Assembly (NCBI RefSeq): GCF_014876185.1
Contig: NZ_JADALJ010000001.1
Location: forward strand, 3,019,501-3,083,500
Reading direction: 5' to 3'
DNA: 64,000 nucleotides
Source of the DNA: Rufibacter sp. LB8
GTDB taxonomy: Bacteria > Bacteroidota > Bacteroidia > Cytophagales > Hymenobacteraceae
The notes beneath the pieces are model-generated. The model saw only the letters and a program-made list of their open reading frames with translations, made no database searches and was not told where the DNA came from. A program made the position numbers and the translations under genes. Each line of letters starts with the position of its first letter. The stretch's first letter is position 1. Below are positions 59,078 to 64,000 of this stretch, piece by piece.

Positions 59078-62000
59078 TTGGATATTATTTCTTTTAAAAG
59101 CTTGGCTAATGCAGCTATGTTTAAGCTATTGTCTTTTGAAAGCGCTTCTGCTATAGATCTCTTGATAACTTCTATCTCCTCACTTTTGGTCTTTGGTAGT
59201 CTAAGGGTACTGCGGGTAACACCTTCTGCAAAGGAATCAAACTGAAGACCTAGCACTTCTTCTTTCTCTTCATTAATCTCAGATTGAGAGAGTACAGTTA
59301 GGCTATCTAAATCTAAGATTAAGGTCTTGAACTTTTCATACAGCAGAATTTCTTCCTCATCTTTCAAGTTCTCTAATGATTTGCCTACTACTGCCTGAAC
59401 TATTGAGTTCAGCCACGCCTTACGGTCATCTAAAGCTGAGTCTAAGCGCTGGATAAATGTCTTTTGATAAGGCAAGAGCAAATGCTTCTTCAGCTTTTTA
59501 TAACGCAGCTGTAATTTATTTTTATACTCTTCAAAAGAGTAGCGTTCATATAGTAGTTCATCTTGAATGAAGTCCTCTACTCTATTTACTAAACCTTCAT
59601 AGCTGGTTCTCACCTCTCTTATAGCATTTTGCAAGGTACTGATATAGTCATTTAAACTAATAGAATCAGTCTTTAATTGGCTAAAAGAAATACCCAATGC
59701 ACTAGGAAAATCTTCAAAGAAGGTTTTCTCAGGATCTTCTGATTTAGTAATGGCTGCGCGTATAGCCAATGCCTCTCTGCTTAAGCGCTTGGTGTTTTTG
59801 GAATATGCGGGTAAGTCTCTGTAAAAGGTTAAAAAAGGCTTAATGGTCTGGATGAACGTCTGGTTGTCAACTTTCTCTTTTATTTCCTGGTTTAAAAACA
59901 AGCGGTAGCTATTGAAGATATCAAGTTTAACTCCTTCAATGTCAAACGCCTTAACCCAAAAAGCCTTAGGCTCTTTAGAAATAAGTTCTAGGATCTCATC
60001 ATTTAAAACAGGGATGTAACCATTCTCACCAAAGAGTGCCAAATCGTTCCTTTTCAAGAAAAGAAAAGTAGGTACCCAAAAGCCTATCAACCCTTGTTTT
60101 AGTTTTAAAGGCCGTTTATTCAACTCCTCTATAAATTCAGTAAGGTTAGTCTTCTCCTGCTTTGCTTTTCCTAAGAAGTTAAGTGAGCAATCCCATAAGG
60201 CTTTGAAAGAGGACTTTTCTGTAACAGCTATATCTTGCCCTGCTACATCTATGTAAGGAGAAAGTCCATTCTGCTTAAGCAAGGTAATGTAAATGGTTTT
60301 CTCTGCAGGAAATTTATCTGCTGGAAAACCAAGATCTACTTGCATCCAGTGGTTAGCCAGTGCTTTAAAGTAATTCCTTTTTGCACTATGTATAGCCCCT
60401 GAAATACGATGTTTGTTGACTAATTCATTATTGAATTTTGGCGTGCTTGGATATACATCAACACAAATGGTAGAGAGTAGTACAACAAAGGCTTTCTTAT
60501 CTTCAAGCTTCCATTCTTTACCACCCCAAAACCAAGCAACTGCGCTTTTCTCACCAAAAAGATTTCTATCAATGTAATGCTGAAGCAACTTCTTTTGATG
60601 GAGAATAATATTCTCTAATTCTCTTTTAGCTGTCTTGTCATCCCGGTTCCCTTGTAAGACTTTCTCGGTTTTTTCAATCTCATACAGAAGAGTTTTTATC
60701 TCTTTTGAGTTTTTAAAATACCCATAGAGTACTGCTTCCTTTTGCTCCTTAGATGCCTCTTGAACTTCTTCTATGCTTAATTTCTCATTGAAGATAAGGT
60801 TAATGAAACCATCCATTTCTCCTTGTGGAATGTCTGCTTCAAGATTTTCTTTAATCTGGTAACTGAAGTACCGCGGAGTGCCTGTCCAGTAAAAATATGA
60901 TTTAGCTAATACTGGCTCTTGCTCCAAGTATTTTTCAAGGACAGTTTTAACATCTGTGATTTCATTGACAGTGTCTGCCGCTTTAATTAACTCTCCTTCT
61001 ATGTCTACATCTGTTCCCTCAAACAAAATGTACCGCTTACTATGATTACGGTACCTAATAATTTGCTTTGACTTAGATTCTAAATCATTTATCAAAACCT
61101 CTGCCTCTGGAATTCCTAAACAGAGAGTAGAGTATGCAACTAAGAAGCTCTTGTTTAGATTTGAACCCGCAGCTGCATAGATGCTTAATAACCCAATTGA
61201 TTTTACTATTCTGGAATATGCTTCTAAATTATTCTCAAAGCTATTTTCTACTTGCTCTAGCGCAGTTCTAATAGATCCCCAAGCTGTTAAATCAGGATTA
61301 TATTTCGAAGTAAGGAATGAATAGAAGTTAAAGCTTAGATAATCATAAACATTTGCCAAATTATAGAAAGGGGCTTCTGTTTTTCTGAACCTTGCAATAC
61401 TCGTATAGTCTGTTGCTTCCAAAAACGAAAACAATGACCGCTCATTCTGCCCATACCGCTGTAAAGATAATGTCAAAATATTGGCAGCAAAGAGATCTAG
61501 CGGGAATACCTTCTCACTAATTTCATTGCTGCATGCAGTATTTTGGAATGCTTTAGAGTTTGCAAATATTTCATGTGCATCTTCAACGCTCTCCTTTGGA
61601 GCTTTGAATTTAGTGGCTGCATCTATGTGCTCTGCTGCAAGAAAAAGCAGCTGTTCTACCGGCTCATTAAACGTAATTTCTCTGAAGCGGCCTTTTACTT
61701 TTGTCCATTCCTGCCGCTGAGCAGGTGTAAGGCCATAGGCATAGCTTTCAAACCCCTGGTGTATTGTAGTTACTAAGACAATGTTGTATTCAGGGTTATT
61801 GGCAAACTCTGCTAACTGCTGCACAAAATATAGCTCTTGCTCAGGATTGTTCTGAGCCGCATATTCTAACAGCTTACCAAATTCATCTATCTCAATGAAC
61901 AACAATCCATTTTCGCCTAGGTCATGGTATCTGTTGTAAATTTCAGACAAAACATTCTCTGGCAGATTTTGCTCCGCTTTAATTTCCAAAGTAGAAGCTA

Positions 62001-62295
62001 GTATCTCAATAATGCTGTTGAAAGAACCTACAACTTTGATAACCTCAAAATTAGGCTCTTGCATGAACTTAGCATTAAAATAAGGCTTGACACCTTTTAA
62101 GCTTTGCTCCAGTGCAAGTAGAAAGGAAGACTTACCTGTACCGTAAGACCCAATCAGGTTAAAAGCCCGGGTACCTTTTCTAAAATCATCTACCATTTGC
62201 CCAACCACACGCTTTGCGTTAGGAGTAGGTATATAGAAAAAGTCCTTCTCAGTATCTCTTATGATATTTATAGAAGGCGTAAAATTATTTTGCAT
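59074..62295 (-). CDS. Large P-loop ATPase, SspC-like
   Basis: 1073 residues. Walker A GSYGTGKSS at 49-57 and Walker B LLFIEIDEFGKL at 131-142 mark an N-terminal ATPase domain; the remaining 900 residues are mainly helical and charged. Position and partners (DUF4007 protein before, PP-loop enzyme after, with overlaps of 11 and 4 bp) match SspC in SspBCD phosphorothioation operons. The N-terminal arrangement is like that of BrxC at 52077-56447, which suggests common descent. It would provide ATP-driven DNA handling for the modification step. Confidence 0.8.
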   Translation of the reverse strand: MQNNFTPSINIIRDTEKDFFYIPTPNAKRVVGQMVDDFRKGTRAFNLIGSYGTGKSSFLLALEQSLKGVKPYFNAKFMQEPNFEVIKVVGSFNSIIEILASTLEIKAEQNLPENVLSEIYNRYHDLGENGLLFIEIDEFGKLLEYAAQNNPEQELYFVQQLAEFANNPEYNIVLVTTIHQGFESYAYGLTPAQRQEWTKVKGRFREITFNEPVEQLLFLAAEHIDAATKFKAPKESVEDAHEIFANSKAFQNTACSNEISEKVFPLDLFAANILTLSLQRYGQNERSLFSFLEATDYTSIARFRKTEAPFYNLANVYDYLSFNFYSFLTSKYNPDLTAWGSIRTALEQVENSFENNLEAYSRIVKSIGLLSIYAAAGSNLNKSFLVAYSTLCLGIPEAEVLINDLESKSKQIIRYRNHSKRYILFEGTDVDIEGELIKAADTVNEITDVKTVLEKYLEQEPVLAKSYFYWTGTPRYFSYQIKENLEADIPQGEMDGFINLIFNEKLSIEEVQEASKEQKEAVLYGYFKNSKEIKTLLYEIEKTEKVLQGNRDDKTAKRELENIILHQKKLLQHYIDRNLFGEKSAVAWFWGGKEWKLEDKKAFVVLLSTICVDVYPSTPKFNNELVNKHRISGAIHSAKRNYFKALANHWMQVDLGFPADKFPAEKTIYITLLKQNGLSPYIDVAGQDIAVTEKSSFKALWDCSLNFLGKAKQEKTNLTEFIEELNKRPLKLKQGLIGFWVPTFLFLKRNDLALFGENGYIPVLNDEILELISKEPKAFWVKAFDIEGVKLDIFNSYRLFLNQEIKEKVDNQTFIQTIKPFLTFYRDLPAYSKNTKRLSREALAIRAAITKSEDPEKTFFEDFPSALGISFSQLKTDSISLNDYISTLQNAIREVRTSYEGLVNRVEDFIQDELLYERYSFEEYKNKLQLRYKKLKKHLLLPYQKTFIQRLDSALDDRKAWLNSIVQAVVGKSLENLKDEEEILLYEKFKTLILDLDSLTVLSQSEINEEKEEVLGLQFDSFAEGVTRSTLRLPKTKSEEIEVIKRSIAEALSKDNSLNIAALAKLLKEIISK

Positions 62296-63196
62296 AGTAC
62301 AATTTGAGAATTTCTAAAGGCGCTATTTCCTTTTTAAACTGCAATTCTTTAATACCTGCTTGGTCTGTGTATGTGATAAAAGAATATGCTTCAACAGCTT
62401 CTTCAATTTTACTTACTAAGCCTGATCTATTTAGCGCAAAGATGTTTCCTGGGCTATTAATATCATTCTCTAAACTGTGTAAACTTATGGAAGCACCATA
62501 GGCAGGATTTGAGCAGATGGCATAAAGGAGTACTTCCGCCGGAAGAGCCAACCTCTCTGTATTCTCTATATAAAATAGATCATACCTTATCTTCTTGCCA
62601 TTTTCCTCTTTTACTTGCATCATTGACTTCAACAAGCCCAACTCCGTTAATATCCCAGAAAAGCTATCTTCTATTCCATTCTTTGAATCCTCGTTGCCAG
62701 ATAGATACAATTTACGGAAAACATCAAAATCATCGCCAACTGTCTTAGGATTGAAACTCAATCCTTTTTCTGTTTCTGCTTTTCGTTTTACGTAATTGAC
62801 AAAAGTGTCTTTGTTGAAATGCATCTTTTCTTTTCTGAACTCATTAAAAATCAGAAAATAAGAAGACGCTAATCCTTTGCTTACTAGTTGGTAATGCAAC
62901 AGCCACAGGCTTGCACTGTCTTCCAAAAACGGGTCAAAACCTTTATCACTAAAAAGAGACTCTCCAAATTCAGTAACCTCATCTTTGCTGTCTACTATGT
63001 TGAAAGCTTTCAACCAATAACGGATAGAGGCTACCATGTTCTTACCAACGCCCAAATCAACCACCGCACTTTCGCTGTGGAAGGACCCTCCTGCTTTTAT
63101 ATAGTCAAATCCCTTCTTCAACCAAAGCTGTCTACATTGAAAGGACTCATGGCCTGAAAAAGAGTATTTGATACGTAGCTCTTGCTCGCTTATCAT
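62285..63196 (-). CDS. DUF4007 protein, SspB-like
   Basis: 303 residues with a clear DUF4007 pattern: FSGHESFQCRQLWLKKGFDY (13-32), AVVDLGVGKNMVASIRYWLK (44-63), then TEFGESLFSDKGFDPFLEDS and WLLHYQLV. As I recall the literature, SspB of single-strand phosphorothioation systems belongs to this family and nicks DNA so that sulfur can be placed; this should be confirmed by a profile search. It is the first gene of the operon. A TACCTTTG box (63229-63236) lies 33 bp upstream of the ATG and an 11-bp overlap leads into the ATPase gene. Confidence 0.85.
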   Translation of the reverse strand: MISEQELRIKYSFSGHESFQCRQLWLKKGFDYIKAGGSFHSESAVVDLGVGKNMVASIRYWLKAFNIVDSKDEVTEFGESLFSDKGFDPFLEDSASLWLLHYQLVSKGLASSYFLIFNEFRKEKMHFNKDTFVNYVKRKAETEKGLSFNPKTVGDDFDVFRKLYLSGNEDSKNGIEDSFSGILTELGLLKSMMQVKEENGKKIRYDLFYIENTERLALPAEVLLYAICSNPAYGASISLHSLENDINSPGNIFALNRSGLVSKIEEAVEAYSFITYTDQAGIKELQFKKEIAPLEILKLYYAK

Positions 63197-63228
63197 TCGT
63201 GTATAAAAAAGGTGATTCTGCTATATAC

Positions 63229-63236
63229 CAAAGGTA
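63229..63236 (-). promoter_or_regulatory. -7 element of the defence operon promoter
   Basis: TACCTTTG on the minus strand, identical to the -7 box of the tRNA-Phe promoter, 33 bp before the first gene. There is no clear TTTG 19 bp upstream, so the promoter may need an activator or be weak. Confidence 0.55.
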
Positions 63237-63287
63237 AGAAATCAGGGGGATATCTTACCAGTTAAACACTTGCTAAAAAGTCTAATC

Positions 63288-63304
63288 TGCTAAAATATTT
63301 AGCA
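63288..63304. promoter_or_regulatory. Small palindrome upstream of the defence operon
   Basis: TGCTAAA-ATA-TTTAGCA with a further half-site TGCTAAA at 63271. About 55 bp upstream of the -7 box; a possible regulator site or part of a weak terminator for the neighbouring gene. Confidence 0.35.
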
Positions 63305-63348
63305 CCAGCTGATATTGAAAGAATCCCCCTTTTCATCTTACTCTCCCC

Positions 63349-64000
63349 CTACAACAGCAAACTGTCAATTCTATGCGCGTGCACCATGTGCTCGCAGGGC
63401 GACCAGCTGAAGACCGTGAAGCGGCCGTCTTGGGAGGCTACCAGGGCCAGGGCGTCGCGTTGGTCGTGCACAAACTGGGCCGCGGAGAAATGGCGGGTGC
63501 CGCCGTTCTGGGTGGGGTGAATAATGACGGGCTCGTTGCCCAGAATGGGCTCAGTGGTCATGATCTTTTCCAGGGGCGCATAGCCGTCGCGGCGCGTGAT
63601 CTTCGCCCCGAAGGCCAGGAGTTCGTGGCGGTCATTGACCACGGTGGCGCCGTCTATGGCGGTGAGGCCCGCCAGGCTTTTCACTTCCTGGGTGAGCGCG
63701 GTGAGCCACGGAGTCTGCGTTTGCTCTACCTCGGCGCCTTTCATGAGTTCAGCCAGGCCCGAGAACGCCGGGGAAATGGAGTACAGTATAGGTTGCACAA
63801 TAGATTCGCGCCAGGCCAGGGAGTCACTGGGCACCACCAGCAGCGTGCCCCCGCGCCCGTGCGCCCGCATAGACACCGCCAACTGTACCAGCACGTTCAC
63901 AGAATTATCACCGGCGAAGGGCGTGGTGATATGCAGAAGCGGCTTCATGAGACCGGGGCAGTCGGGTAGGCTGGCGCTGTGTTCGTCAATGAGTTTGATT
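63349..64000 (-). CDS. DACNV-type sensor-domain protein (N-terminus outside window)
   Basis: The frame is open from the stop at 63349 to the window edge (217 codons seen); an internal ATG at 63948 is probably not the start because the frame continues upstream in plausible protein (LIDEHSASLPDCPG). The C-terminal half has RGGTLLVVPS, AIDGATVVNDRHELLAFGAK and the GGTRHFSAAQFV block that recalls the GTRHRAA motif of diadenylate cyclases. This fits the DACNV group of probable nucleotide-sensing domains related to DisA, without the full catalytic motif. GC content is that of the host, so the defence island ends before it. Confidence 0.65.
   Translation of the reverse strand, partial: IKLIDEHSASLPDCPGLMKPLLHITTPFAGDNSVNVLVQLAVSMRAHGRGGTLLVVPSDSLAWRESIVQPILYSISPAFSGLAELMKGAEVEQTQTPWLTALTQEVKSLAGLTAIDGATVVNDRHELLAFGAKITRRDGYAPLEKIMTTEPILGNEPVIIHPTQNGGTRHFSAAQFVHDQRDALALVASQDGRFTVFSWSPCEHMVHAHRIDSLLL

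Noticed and set aside
63373-63969. Plus-strand frame of 198 codons at the right end
   Set aside because: Antisense to the DACNV-type gene, which has recognisable motifs (GGTRHFSAAQ).

Overview
Organism. The window looks like a chromosome piece from the phylum Bacteroidota, most likely family Hymenobacteraceae (Rufibacter/Pontibacter-like); this is inferred from gene content only. Supporting signs are DUF3857, DUF4293 and DUF4476 proteins, a PorE-like OmpA lipoprotein, promoters of the TTTG...TAnnTTTG type (clearest upstream of tRNA-Phe), and weak use of Shine-Dalgarno sites. The host part has about 50% GC by eye. It is peppered with a ~40-bp palindrome (about 24 copies) and several smaller hairpin families.

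Layout. 1-7.5 kb: three secreted DUF3857/transglutaminase-like proteins, two of which have lost the catalytic Cys and His, and a carboxypeptidase-regulatory-domain protein. 8.0-10.7 kb: a histidine kinase/NtrC-type regulator pair. 11.3-14.3 kb: a probable quinone/aromatic-stress operon (YceI, pirin, ring-cleaving dioxygenase, carboxylesterase) behind a strong inverted-repeat operator. 14.9-19.5 kb: a MacAB-like exporter (adaptor, ATPase, permease). 19.9-23.9 kb: a stressosome operon (RsbR, RsbS, RsbT, an RsbT-SpoIIE phosphatase fusion, and an RsbW/T-histidine kinase fusion) facing a single-domain response regulator. 24.6-47.9 kb: housekeeping and conserved genes (sterol desaturase family, PhoD-like phosphatase, MsbA-like ABC exporter, truA, thiolase, purM, PorE-like OmpA lipoprotein, an Fe-S redox pair, tRNA-Phe, a PAS-LuxR regulator), separated by repeat-rich gaps.

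Defence island. 48.26-63.20 kb holds eight genes on the minus strand, AT-rich and free of the host palindrome. In transcription order they are: a DUF4007 protein (SspB-like), a large P-loop ATPase (SspC-like), a PAPS-reductase/PP-loop enzyme (SspD/DndC-like, equivalent to BrxP), a second diverged DUF4007-like protein, a small unknown protein, BrxC/PglY, PglZ and a short BrxL. I read this as a type 4 BREX locus joined to a complete SspBCD-like DNA phosphorothioation module. Sulfur on the DNA backbone would be the self mark in place of PglX methylation, and BrxC-PglZ-BrxL would take the place of SspE or SspFGH as the interference arm. The two halves each start with a DUF4007-ATPase pair, which suggests duplication and specialisation. 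The window ends in a partial DACNV-type protein of host composition.
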